NCBI GenBank assembly: GCA_930989535.1
Contig: CAKNLK010000013.1
Coordinates: forward strand, 1-64,000
Length of the DNA: 64,000 nt
Direction of reading: 5' to 3'
From: an uncultured Clostridia bacterium
GTDB taxonomy: Bacteria; Bacillota; Clostridia; Christensenellales; Borkfalkiaceae
Position 1 is the first letter of the stretch. Each line of letters starts with the position of its first letter. Shown here piece after piece: positions 52,825-61,566 of the stretch. The position numbers and the translations under genes were made by a program. Under the pieces are notes generated by a model. It did not search any database. It saw nothing but the letters and a program-made list of their open reading frames with translations, and was not told where the DNA came from.

Positions 52825-54630
52825 TTACAGGAACCAAATCTGCATATCCCCCTTGCCGCGGTTCGCCCACGAAAAATAGGGAATCAATTTTAACGTGAAT
52901 TTTTCGGGCACGGGCGGCTGGTAGGAATACAGCGCTTCCCCCGTGCGCAAGCGCTCGGCGGAAACCTCCAGGGTAAAGTATTCCCCGACCGACTTCTTTG
53001 CCCCCGCAAGGCTCTTGATGCGCACCGAGCGCAGGTTTTTGCCGTTGTCCGCGCTCTCCGCGCACAGCACCATCGGGCCGTACTCCACCGCCTTGCGGCC
53101 GTTGTCGTACCACACGTTTTCGTTGGCGTACACGAATTTCGGCTTGATATGGAAATCCAGCGAAATCTTCGTTTCGCCCCTGCAATCGAGGGAGATATAC
53201 CCCTCCTCCGCGGCGGGAGAAGCGGCTTTGCCGTTCACCTTCATCGAAACGCCGCTGTTCCAGGCGGGCACGCGCAACTTTAATTTGCAATCGCCCGAAA
53301 CGCGCACGCGCGCCCTGCCGCCGTAAGGCATATCGCTGTCAATCGTTATCTTTGCGCCGCCGATTTGTACCGACGAGGAGATATATTGGTTGATATAAAT
53401 GCAATCCCCTTCTTCCGTGCCGTAGATATAGCCGCCGACGCTCTCGATAAAGCGTGTGAGGTTGGGCGGGCAGCAGGAGCAGTCGAACACCTCCACGCGC
53501 TCGGGGATGGGGCAGAACAGCTTGGTTTTTAAGCCCTCGTTGTAGTCGTAAATTCCCTCGTGAAATTCGAGCGGGTTGACGTAGAAAAAGCCCTTGCCGT
53601 CCTCGCTTTCGCCCGCGAGGATGTTGTTGTACAAGACGCGCTCGAAAATTTCGTGGTAGACGGCGCGGTTTTTGATTTTGGCGAGGCGGTCGCAGAAAAA
53701 CGCCAGGGCGATTGCCGAGCACGTTTCGCTGTACGCGAAGATGTTGGGCAAATCGTACGGGAAGGTAAAAGTTTCCCCATGATAGGAGGAGCCCGTGCCG
53801 CCCGTGATATACATCTTTTTGCTTATAATATCCTCGAACAGCGCCTCGCAGGTTTCGGCGAGCTGTTTATCCCCTTTCAGCCGCGCCACGTCCGCCATGG
53901 CGATGTATAGGTACAGCGCGCGCACCGCGTGCCCCTCCGCCGTCTTCTGCTCGCGCACGGGCGCGTGGTCCTGGTGGTAAATGGGATAGGTGAAGGCGTA
54001 CGTCTCCTCGTTGTGTTTGCCGCGCTCCTCGATGAAATAGTCGGCGAGGTCGAGGTACTTTTGCGCGCCCGTCGAATTGTACAGCTTGACGAGCGCCAGC
54101 TCGATTTCGGGGTGGCCGCAGGTGAAAAAGCCCGCGTCCTTTTTGACGTAGAACCGCTCGTAGATATAGTCGGCGTACTTAATCATCGCGGCGTACAGCT
54201 TATCGTCTACGCCCGCCTCGTGCAGGGCGACCGCCGCCTCGATGAGATGTCCCGCGCAGTACAGCTCGTGCTCGGGCCGCTTTTGGAAGATATTCTCCGG
54301 CTCGTACACTTGGAAATAGCTGTTGAAATACCCGCAGGGCAGCTGGCTGTTGCAGATATCGGCGATCGCCTCGTCCGCCCACTGTTTCAGCTGCGCGTCC
54401 TGTTTTTTGGCGAGAATGTTCGCAACGCTCTCCAGCCACTTGGCGATGTCGCTGTCCCAAAAGACGTGCGGCTTGCGCGCGTCGTCGCGGATGCACTTCA
54501 TCGCATGGAAGCGCCCCGTTTCCTGAAAGCGTTTATAAATATTGTACACCGAAACTTCGGCGTTCAGCGTCTGCAAATCGCGGAAAAAGCCGCTCTTGAT
54601 CTCTACCTGCTTGAAATCGACCGTCTGCAT
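52825..54630 (-). CDS. GH127-family beta-L-arabinofuranosidase
   Basis: 601 residues, no signal peptide, so cytoplasmic. It should release L-arabinose from beta-linked arabino-oligosaccharides taken up by the cell. The zinc/nucleophile set of GH127 is visible: YSETCSAIA (Glu and Cys) and VFDCSCCPPNLTRF (paired Cys, one the nucleophile). VNPLEFHEG and the alpha/alpha barrel core precede a C-terminal beta domain. CAGGAGGACTG precedes ATG 54630. Last gene of the arabinose operon, 4 bp after the GH36 gene. Confidence 0.88.
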   Translation of the reverse strand: MQTVDFKQVEIKSGFFRDLQTLNAEVSVYNIYKRFQETGRFHAMKCIRDDARKPHVFWDSDIAKWLESVANILAKKQDAQLKQWADEAIADICNSQLPCGYFNSYFQVYEPENIFQKRPEHELYCAGHLIEAAVALHEAGVDDKLYAAMIKYADYIYERFYVKKDAGFFTCGHPEIELALVKLYNSTGAQKYLDLADYFIEERGKHNEETYAFTYPIYHQDHAPVREQKTAEGHAVRALYLYIAMADVARLKGDKQLAETCEALFEDIISKKMYITGGTGSSYHGETFTFPYDLPNIFAYSETCSAIALAFFCDRLAKIKNRAVYHEIFERVLYNNILAGESEDGKGFFYVNPLEFHEGIYDYNEGLKTKLFCPIPERVEVFDCSCCPPNLTRFIESVGGYIYGTEEGDCIYINQYISSSVQIGGAKITIDSDMPYGGRARVRVSGDCKLKLRVPAWNSGVSMKVNGKAASPAAEEGYISLDCRGETKISLDFHIKPKFVYANENVWYDNGRKAVEYGPMVLCAESADNGKNLRSVRIKSLAGAKKSVGEYFTLEVSAERLRTGEALYSYQPPVPEKFTLKLIPYFSWANRGKGDMQIWFL

Positions 54631-54634
54631 TTTT

Positions 54635-56701
54635 TCAGTCCTCCTGTTCTTTTTCCAATAGAAAGGCGCCCGCACTGTACTCCTCGGGGTTGAGGCGCAA
54701 AATCCCGCCTTCTGCGCCATATCCGAGCGTCGTATACGCCGAAACGAGCCGATAGCCCGCGATGTCCGTTTCGCAGAGGCCGAACGACTTTTCGAAAAAG
54801 TGCGCCAAAACGAGCATCCGTTTTTTATCCTTCGAGACTTTTTTATAGATCTGGCAGCCCTTCGGGTCGCGGTAGTAGCGGATATTGCAGGACACTTCGG
54901 CAATGTCGCCCGCGGCGACGATATCCTTGACGGCGGAATAAAACTCCAATCCCTCGGCAATTTTCTGCCGCTGCGCCGCGGTTATCTTATGCACGTCGCC
55001 CGAAAGGCAGATGCGGCCGAACATCGCCGCCGTCATCGACCAGACGATGCGCACGGGGGTATCCGCTTCGCGGATGACCGCCCAAATCTGGCTCTGCCGT
55101 GCGGGGATGACGCGCGAAACGTTGGCGGCGACGAGCGGTATCTCGTTGCATTCGTGCGCATCCGAAAAGCTGCACATGGAAACGCGGCTCATGCGCAGCG
55201 GCTCGATGCGCGAGCCGCCCGAGGCGCAGTTTTCGATGACGATGCCGGGCACCGCCTCTTTCAGCCTTGCGAGCCATCCGATGCTCTCCTCGGCGACCTG
55301 CCGGCCGCCCTCGCCCAAACTTTCGGCGCCGTCCGCCCCTATGCCGATTTCGTCGTTGTAGTCGATTTTAATATATTCGAAGCCGTTTTCGCGCAGGAAT
55401 GCGCACATTTTGCGCTCGATATACTCCTTGACCTCCGCTTTGCGCAAATCGAAAAAGCGGCGGTCTTTGCTGGTGAGGGTGACGCCGTCCCGCTTCAGGA
55501 GCAGCTCCTCGCGGGAGAACGCCTCGCTGTCGCGCCCCGCCACCTCGAACTCGAACCAGACGCCCGCCCTTTTGCCGCTTTGACGGATGGCGTCGGCGAC
55601 GGCTTTGATGCCGTACGGAAAGAGGGATTTGCTCTCGTTCCAATCGCCCATGGCGCTGCCCCAGCCGCAGTGATCGGGCTTGTACCAGCCTGCGTCGATG
55701 ACGAAATATTCGACGGGCATGCCCTCGATACTGCGCAGAATTTCGCGGATATTCTCCTCGCTCGGCACGCCCCACGTGGTGCAGTATTCGTTGAACAGCA
55801 CGGGCATTTCCCGCTCGCTTTCGGGCAGAGCGCCCGACGAGAGCAGGCGGTTGTCCTGAAAGCGGACAAAGGCGTTGCAGGCGTCCTGCGCGCTCCCACG
55901 CCCCGTCCAAAGGTATGCCTTGTGCGTCGAAAAGTTTGCACCGTCCGCGATTTTTTTGCACCAATGCCCGAATTCGTAGTCGGCAAGCCCGCCCGAAAGG
56001 GCGCACGTTTCGCGCAGTTTGTACACCTCCAGCTGCCAGCTGTACGGCGCTTCGGGCATCGCCGCCCAGACGCAGCCGCCGCCCTCGACGGCGGCGAAGG
56101 GATACCAGCTGCGGTTGGGCATACTGCCGATTTGGCCGAACCGCTCGCTCTTGACGCCGTGGCGCCCCCAGCTCATATCCAGCCCCAAATCGCAGAATTC
56201 GTCCTCCTTGAGGCGGCACTCGCGGCTCCAGGCGCTCGTCATGCGCACGAGTTTCAGCCCCTCCGTGCCGATGCCCTGCCTTGCGGGGTTGAAGATGCCG
56301 CTGATTGAAAAGCTCTGCAGGCTTTCGAGCACCTGCTCCCGCCCCGAGCGGTTGCGGTATTCCACCCAAACGGAAAACACGCCCGTCGGCGCGTCGTATC
56401 CGAGGGTGTGGATATATTCGTTCCCAGCCCCGTCCGAAAGGCGGGTGACGACGGAGTTTTCGTCCGCGGACTGTTCCTCGATGCGCAGGAGCACGCTCGA
56501 GGCGTTGCGCATGGTCATCCCCTCCGAATAGTCGACGAGGGAGCGCGCGCCGCGCAGGCGCACCTGCACGAGCGAATCGCAGCAAAGCGCATCGGCGTCG
56601 GCGGAAACGTCCGCGGGCAGCAGCGCAAGCCCGACGCCGAAATCGGGCGTAATGACATAATAAGCGGCGGTATCGCCGAAGAGGTATTTTTTGCAGGACA
56701 T
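54635..56701 (-). CDS. GH36-type alpha-galactosidase or beta-L-arabinopyranosidase
   Basis: 688 residues, cytoplasmic. FVIDAGWYKPDHCGWGSAMG, GVWFEFEVAGRDSEAF, FEYIKIDYNDEIG (nucleophile Asp near residue 447) and SFSDAHECNEIPL (acid/base Asp near 512) match clan GH-D (GH36/GH27). beta-L-arabinopyranose and alpha-D-galactose share ring stereochemistry, and the gene sits among arabinose genes, so activity on terminal beta-L-arabinopyranose is a fair alternative. ATG 56701 is chosen for the GAGGAATCCG box; a TTG seven codons upstream has none. Confidence 0.85.
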   Translation of the reverse strand: MSCKKYLFGDTAAYYVITPDFGVGLALLPADVSADADALCCDSLVQVRLRGARSLVDYSEGMTMRNASSVLLRIEEQSADENSVVTRLSDGAGNEYIHTLGYDAPTGVFSVWVEYRNRSGREQVLESLQSFSISGIFNPARQGIGTEGLKLVRMTSAWSRECRLKEDEFCDLGLDMSWGRHGVKSERFGQIGSMPNRSWYPFAAVEGGGCVWAAMPEAPYSWQLEVYKLRETCALSGGLADYEFGHWCKKIADGANFSTHKAYLWTGRGSAQDACNAFVRFQDNRLLSSGALPESEREMPVLFNEYCTTWGVPSEENIREILRSIEGMPVEYFVIDAGWYKPDHCGWGSAMGDWNESKSLFPYGIKAVADAIRQSGKRAGVWFEFEVAGRDSEAFSREELLLKRDGVTLTSKDRRFFDLRKAEVKEYIERKMCAFLRENGFEYIKIDYNDEIGIGADGAESLGEGGRQVAEESIGWLARLKEAVPGIVIENCASGGSRIEPLRMSRVSMCSFSDAHECNEIPLVAANVSRVIPARQSQIWAVIREADTPVRIVWSMTAAMFGRICLSGDVHKITAAQRQKIAEGLEFYSAVKDIVAAGDIAEVSCNIRYYRDPKGCQIYKKVSKDKKRMLVLAHFFEKSFGLCETDIAGYRLVSAYTTLGYGAEGGILRLNPEEYSAGAFLLEKEQED

Positions 56702-56828
56702 CGGATTCCTCACAGTTTTCAAGAGCGGACGGCATGGGAACGCCGCCCGCTCTGTATTGCATTTTATTGTATCGAAATTTTCGAAAGCCGCCGCGCGTTC
56801 CGCCCGAAAGCGGAATGAAACCGCGCGA

Positions 56829-58286
56829 TTATTTCCGCTTCCAGATGACGTCCGACCACATCAATTCCTTTTTGAACTGATTGATTTCGGTGTTCTCGTC
56901 GATGACGACGCACTCGATGCCCCACATATCCGCCAGATCGCGCATCTGCTGCACGGTCACCTCGGAGGATACGACGGTGTGGTGCGCGCCGCCCGCGTAA
57001 ATCCACGCCGCAACGCCTTCCTTGAAGTTGGGCTTGTACTTCCACATCAGCCCGCCGACGGGGAGGTTGGGCATCTTGTGCGGGTATTTGACGAGCTCGA
57101 TTTTCTGCACGATGAGGCGCATCCGGTCGCCCATGTCAATCATGGAAACGGCGACCGCCTCGGGCGCGGAGATGCCCTCGAACACGAGGCGCGCAGGGTC
57201 AGACTTGCCGCCGATGCCGAGCGGGTGCACCTGAATTTCCGGCTTGGTGGCGGCGAACTGCGGCGAAACCTCGAGCATGTGCGCGCCGAGGCAGAGCCCG
57301 TCCGCCAAATCGTAGGTGTAGTCCTCCATCAGACCCGTGCCCTTCTGTCCGGCCATGTACTGCATGATTGCGCCGAGCGCGGCGATTTTCCAGTCGCCCT
57401 CCGCGCCGAAGCCGTAGCCCTTGCTCTGCAAATCCTGAATGGCGAGCCCGGGGAGCTGGTTCAGCCCGTGCAGCGCGCCGAAATGGTCGACGATGCCGAT
57501 GTAGCCGCCCTTGTCCTTGCAGAATTTATCGATGGCGATTTCGTACTTCGCCTGCTCGCGCACGACGTCGATGCGCTTGGTGCCCATCGTGTACTTTTCC
57601 GCGTACTCCGCCATCATGGCGTCCACTTCCTTGTCGGTCACCTTTTCGATGTACTCGACGAGGTCGCCGATGGGATAGTAGTCGACCTGCCAGCCGAAGC
57701 CGATGTGCGCCTCCACCTTGTCGCCCTCGGTGACGGCGACGTCGCGCATGTTGTCGGAGAAGCGGCAGACCTTGACCGTTTTGGAGAAAGCATAACCCGC
57801 GGCGACCTTGCACCAGGCGGCAAGCTCTTGGAGCGCTTCCTCGTCCTTATAGTAACCGACGATGACCTTGTTATCCTTGCGCAGGCGGGAGACGATATAG
57901 CCGAACTCCCTGTCGCCGTGCGCCGCCTGGTTTTCGTTCATGAAGTCCATGTCGATGGTGTCGTACGGCAGTTTTTCGTTGTACTGCGTCGCAAAGTGGC
58001 ACATGGGCTTTTGCAGCATGGAAAGCCCCTTAATCCACATCTTTGCGGGCGAGAAGGTGTGGCACCAGGTGATGATGCCGATGCAGTTGTCGTCCGCATT
58101 GACCTGCTTGACCGCCGCGACGATTTCGTCCGAGCTCTTGCAGGTGGTGAGGTACTTGACGGTGACGGGCATGCGCTCGTTCACATAGTTCGCCATCTCC
58201 TCCGAGTGCTGCGCAACGTGCTCGAGCACGTCCGCCCCGTACAGCGTCTGCGAACCGGTAATCCAATATACGACTTTTTCTTTCAT
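56829..58286 (-). CDS. araA: L-arabinose isomerase
   Basis: 485 residues. It converts L-arabinose to L-ribulose. VYWITGSQTLYGADVLEHVA, CIGIITWCHTFSPAKMWIKG, QYNEKLPYDTIDMDFMNENQ, TYDLADGLCLGAHMLEVSP and the C-terminal GGAHHTVVSSEVT (His metal ligands) are all intact. GAGAGGAAATAAAA precedes the ATG. It lies between a broken small ORF and the GH36 gene on the same strand. Confidence 0.96.
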   Translation of the reverse strand: MKEKVVYWITGSQTLYGADVLEHVAQHSEEMANYVNERMPVTVKYLTTCKSSDEIVAAVKQVNADDNCIGIITWCHTFSPAKMWIKGLSMLQKPMCHFATQYNEKLPYDTIDMDFMNENQAAHGDREFGYIVSRLRKDNKVIVGYYKDEEALQELAAWCKVAAGYAFSKTVKVCRFSDNMRDVAVTEGDKVEAHIGFGWQVDYYPIGDLVEYIEKVTDKEVDAMMAEYAEKYTMGTKRIDVVREQAKYEIAIDKFCKDKGGYIGIVDHFGALHGLNQLPGLAIQDLQSKGYGFGAEGDWKIAALGAIMQYMAGQKGTGLMEDYTYDLADGLCLGAHMLEVSPQFAATKPEIQVHPLGIGGKSDPARLVFEGISAPEAVAVSMIDMGDRMRLIVQKIELVKYPHKMPNLPVGGLMWKYKPNFKEGVAAWIYAGGAHHTVVSSEVTVQQMRDLADMWGIECVVIDENTEINQFKKELMWSDVIWKRK

Positions 58287-58309
58287 TTTTATTTCCTCTC
58301 TGAAAAATT

Positions 58310-58480
58310 TTATTTTGCGGTTTCGGGCGCGCGAAATACAAGGATTGCGCCGCAGTTGGGCGTGGAAAGCACGCTGAGGAGGGTATATCCCTCCGCCTCG
58401 CGCTCGTTGGCAAGTTTTTCGATTGCCTACGCGCGCTCCTTCGCGCTGCGCGTGTACCCGATTAACTCTGTCTTAATCAT
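58310..58480 (-). pseudogene. small ORF (56 residues) with an in-frame amber codon
   Basis: ATG 58480 follows a very strong TAAGGAGGGAAT box. The frame reads MIKTELIGYTRSAKERA, then TAG at 58427-58429, then continues open for 38 codons (AIEKLANEREAEGYTLLSV, then LSTPNCGAILVFRAPETAK) to TAA at 58310, 23 bp before araA. The second part (EGYTLLSV...GAILVFR) resembles the DUF4177 type of small protein. Either a point mutation (CAG to TAG would suffice) or a sequencing error. Function unknown. Confidence 0.55.
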
Positions 58481-58579
58481 ATTCCCTCCTTAAATTTTTA
58501 TCATAAAAGCTGATAAAGGGCGCGAATGGACAGACTCATTTTGCCACGCCTGCCGCGCGTCGGTTTTTTGGCTTCTCAT

Positions 58580-58601
58580 GGGGTATTCCACCCCATACCC
58601 C
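58580..58601. repeat. GGGGTAT inverted repeat upstream of the araA operon
   Basis: GGGGTAT-tccacccc-ATACCCC, about 100 bp upstream of the small ORF. It could be an operator. No clear -35/-10 pair was found between it and the start codon at 58480. Confidence 0.45.
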
Positions 58602-58659
58602 GAAACGCCGACTCGACACAAATTATTACTCTTGCCGACATCGGCTTTTGCTTATTTGA

Positions 58660-58980
58660 TAATTACTCGCGCAAGAGCAAAAACCACGCTTTTTGCTCTT
58701 GCACTCAATTTGCCGATACCTCGGCTTACGGAAGGGGTGAAAGCGACGCGCATATTTATGGTGTGCCCTTAAATAAACGGGGTCCCCGAAAATCGCAACG
58801 CGCGGAGCGGTGTGAGATTTTTGGGGATAAGGAGCAACAAGCACACGAGGGTGTGGCGGCAAGTAAAGCGAGCCGTCTGCCCTCCGTCGCCTTGTTGCGA
58901 CGAGCGCTGAGGGGAAAACCGCTCGGGTTTCCCCTCCAATCACGACAAATAATTTTGTCAGCTCAAAATTATTTGTGTGA
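58660..58980 (-). repeat. structured intergenic element, copy 5 (overlapping the 3' end of araD)
   Basis: Minus strand: hairpin I (58976-58945), stem ACAAATAATTTTG, loop AGCTGA; hairpin II (58934-58911) GGGGAAAcccgagcggTTTTCCCC; the extra module (58908-58782) shared with copy 4; GGGCACACC and TTCACCC; hairpin IV CCGA-ggta-TCGG (58724-58713); hairpin V (58702-58671), 13-bp stem, loop GCGTGG. The first arm of hairpin I provides the last codons and stop of araD. Confidence 0.8.
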
Positions 58981-59673
58981 ACCCTGCCCATAATAGGCAT
59001 TCTTCCCGTGCTTGCGCAGATAATGCTTATCCATCATGAACTTGTCCGCGCGCTGTACCTTCGGGTTGACGCTTTCGGTGATAAACGCCATCTTTGCCAC
59101 TTCCTCGATGACCGTCGCGTTATACACGGACGCGTCGGCATCCTTGCCGAAGGCGAACACGCCGTGGCTCTTGACGAGCACGCCCGGGACTTCCAGCGGC
59201 TTTAAATTGTCCTTTTTAAACCGCTCGATAATCACGAGCCCCGTATTCTTTTCGTACTCCCCTTCGATTTCCTCCTTGGTCAGCGAACGGGCGCAGGGAA
59301 TATCGCCATAGAAATAGTCGGCATGCGTCGTTCCGTAGAAGGGAATATCCCTGCCCGCCTGCGCCCAGCTCGTGGCGAAGGTGGAATGGGTGTGGGTTAC
59401 GCCGCCAACTTCGGGGAACGCTTTATAAAACTCGATATGCGAGGGGGTATCGCTGGACGGGCGCAGGTTGCCGTCCACCACCTTGCCGTCCATATCGACG
59501 ACGACCATGTCCTTTTCCGTCATGTCGTCGTAGGAGACGCCGCTGGGCTTGATGACGATGAACCCGCTCTCGCGGTCGATTGCGCTGACGTTGCCCCAGG
59601 TGAACAGAACCAATTTGTTTTTCACAAGGTCAAGGTTTGCCTTTAAGACCTTCTTCTTCAAATCCTCTAACAT
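58969..59673 (-). CDS. araD: L-ribulose-5-phosphate 4-epimerase
   Basis: 234 residues. It makes D-xylulose 5-phosphate. [20 protein letters not shown] and [10 protein letters not shown] (phosphate site), [15 protein letters not shown] (zinc His pair) and [15 protein letters not shown] (third His) are intact. The last residues after YYGQG are Ser-His-Lys and lie within the first arm of a repeat element. AGGAAATATACT precedes the ATG. It follows araB by 30 bp. Confidence 0.95.
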   Translation of the reverse strand: MLEDLKKKVLKANLDLVKNKLVLFTWGNVSAIDRESGFIVIKPSGVSYDDMTEKDMVVVDMDGKVVDGNLRPSSDTPSHIEFYKAFPEVGGVTHTHSTFATSWAQAGRDIPFYGTTHADYFYGDIPCARSLTKEEIEGEYEKNTGLVIIERFKKDNLKPLEVPGVLVKSHGVFAFGKDADASVYNATVIEEVAKMAFITESVNPKVQRADKFMMDKHYLRKHGKNAYYGQGSHK

Positions 59674-59703
59674 AGTATATTTCCTCCCGATAAAAATACT
59701 GAT

Positions 59704-61302
59704 TTAATCGATACATTCCACCGCCTTGCGCACGACGGGCAGCGCCTTGCCGTACCGCGCCGCAAACCGTTCGAAACCTTCCACGTCCTGCGCGTCGGGC
59801 GCGAGCGTTGCGCCCTCCTGCCCGGCGAATACCTTTTTGTCGAGGTACTCCTCGAGCGTTTCGCCCGCCTTTTTCTGCACGCGGTAGTTTGCAAGCACCG
59901 CGATGCCCCACGCGCCGCCCTCGCCCGCCGTCTTCATGACGGTGACGGGCGCGTCGATTGCCGCCGCGAGGTAGCTTTGGGCGACCTTTTCCGTCTTGAA
60001 GATGCCGCCGTGGCCGGTGATGGAATCGAGCTTTACCTTTTCCGTTTTGAGCATGATGTCGCACCCCGCCTTGAGCGCGCCGAACGCCGAATACAGGTGC
60101 GCGCGCATGAAATTCGCGAGGCTGAATTTATTTTCGGGCGTGCGCACGAACAGCGGCCGGCCCGCATCGATTTGCGTGATGTTTTCGCCCGAAACGCAGT
60201 TGTAGGCGAGCAGTCCGCCGCAGTCTTTATCCCCTTCGAGCGAGGCCGTGTACAGCAGTTCGTACAGCTTCGATTTGGGGATATCGGCGCCCGCGAGCTG
60301 CGCAAACTCGCCGAACAGGTTCACCCACGCGTTGAGGTCGGACGTGCAGTTGTTGCAGTGCACCATGCCGACCAAATCGCCGACGGGCGTGGTGACGAGG
60401 TCGATTTCGGGATACACTTTGGAAAGTTCCTTTTCCAGCACAATCATCGCGAATACCGACGTGCCCGCCGAAACGTTGCCCGTGCGTTTTTTGACGCTGT
60501 TGGTGGCGACCATGCCCGTGCCCGCGTCTCCTTCGGGCGGGCAGCAGGGCGCGCCCGCCTGCAAGACGCCCGTCGGATCCAAGAGCCGCGCGCCCTCCTC
60601 GGTGAGGCAGCCCGCGTCGTCGCCCGCGACGAGCACCTGCGGCAGGATATCTTTGAATTTGTACGGCAGTTTATATTTTTCAACCGCTTTATCGAACTTC
60701 TGCAGCAGAGCTTCGTCGAAATCGCGCGTCTTCGTGTCGATGGGGAACATGCCCGAGGCCTCCCCCACGCCGACGACCTTTTTGCCCGTGAGCAGATAAT
60801 GCACGTATACTGCGAGCGTGGCGAGGAAATCGATATTTTTGACGTGCGCCTCCCCCGCTTCGAGCGCCTGGTACAGGTGCGCGGCCGACCAGCGCGCGGG
60901 GATGTGGTAGCCCAGAATTTCCGTGAGCTCGTCCGCCGCCTTTTCCGCGATGTTGTTGCGCCAGGTGCGGAAGGGCGCCAAAAGATTCCCCGCTTTGTCG
61001 AACGCCATATAGCCGTGCATCATGCCGCTGATGCCGACCGCGCCCAGCTTTTTGAGAGGAACGCCGTACTTCTCCTTTACGTCCGCCGCGAGCTTGGCAT
61101 AGCAGTCCTGCAACCCTTCGCGGATATCCTCGAGGGTGTACGTCCAGATTCCGCCCTCGAACCGGTTCTCCCAATCGTGCGCGCCGCTCGCGATGGGCAC
61201 GTTCTTCTCGTCCGCGAGCACCGCCTTGATGCGCGTGGAGCCGAACTCGATGCCGAGCGCCGCCCTGCCCTCTTCGATGCACTTTTTCCAATCGTTTGCC
61301 AT
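59704..61302 (-). CDS. araB: FGGY-family sugar kinase, probable L-ribulokinase
   Basis: 532 residues. [18 protein letters not shown] is the first phosphate loop, [33 protein letters not shown] (second phosphate loop region) and [20 protein letters not shown] (adenosine motif) complete the FGGY fold. It is shorter than E. coli AraB and of a type common in Firmicutes and Bacteroidetes; the specificity call rests on being followed by araD and araA. GCGGGAGGAGATT precedes the start. Confidence 0.85.
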   Translation of the reverse strand: MANDWKKCIEEGRAALGIEFGSTRIKAVLADEKNVPIASGAHDWENRFEGGIWTYTLEDIREGLQDCYAKLAADVKEKYGVPLKKLGAVGISGMMHGYMAFDKAGNLLAPFRTWRNNIAEKAADELTEILGYHIPARWSAAHLYQALEAGEAHVKNIDFLATLAVYVHYLLTGKKVVGVGEASGMFPIDTKTRDFDEALLQKFDKAVEKYKLPYKFKDILPQVLVAGDDAGCLTEEGARLLDPTGVLQAGAPCCPPEGDAGTGMVATNSVKKRTGNVSAGTSVFAMIVLEKELSKVYPEIDLVTTPVGDLVGMVHCNNCTSDLNAWVNLFGEFAQLAGADIPKSKLYELLYTASLEGDKDCGGLLAYNCVSGENITQIDAGRPLFVRTPENKFSLANFMRAHLYSAFGALKAGCDIMLKTEKVKLDSITGHGGIFKTEKVAQSYLAAAIDAPVTVMKTAGEGGAWGIAVLANYRVQKKAGETLEEYLDKKVFAGQEGATLAPDAQDVEGFERFAARYGKALPVVRKAVECID

Positions 61303-61479
61303 AATCTCCTCCCGCCGTTGCGCCCGCGCCGCCGCCCCACAGACGGGGATGCGCAGCCCGGCGCTGTTTTCCGTTTCTTTTATTGTAATCGATTGTGGGA
61401 AAAATAGGTAAAATATCGAAAAGGAAGGGCGGAAATAATGTAAAGAAAACAAACTCAATCGTTTTGTTTCGGCAAAATA

Positions 61480-61509
61480 TTGACAAATATTCCAAACTAA
61501 TGCTACAAT
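61480..61509 (+). promoter_or_regulatory. promoter of the AraC-type regulator
   Basis: TTGACA, 18-bp spacer, TACAAT. The divergent araB side (61303-61479) shows only a TACAAT box (minus strand, 61404-61399) with a poor -35, as expected for an activator-dependent operon. The 264-bp region holds nothing coding. Confidence 0.7.
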
Positions 61510-61566
61510 AGACGGGAAAAGAAAAGCGCGCGGAATTTTTTTGCCGCGCGGAAAAAGGAGGACAAG

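Noticed and set aside
58427..58429. Pyrrolysine or recoded TAG
   Set aside because: No other gene in the window has an internal TAG and no pyl genes are present; several genes end normally.
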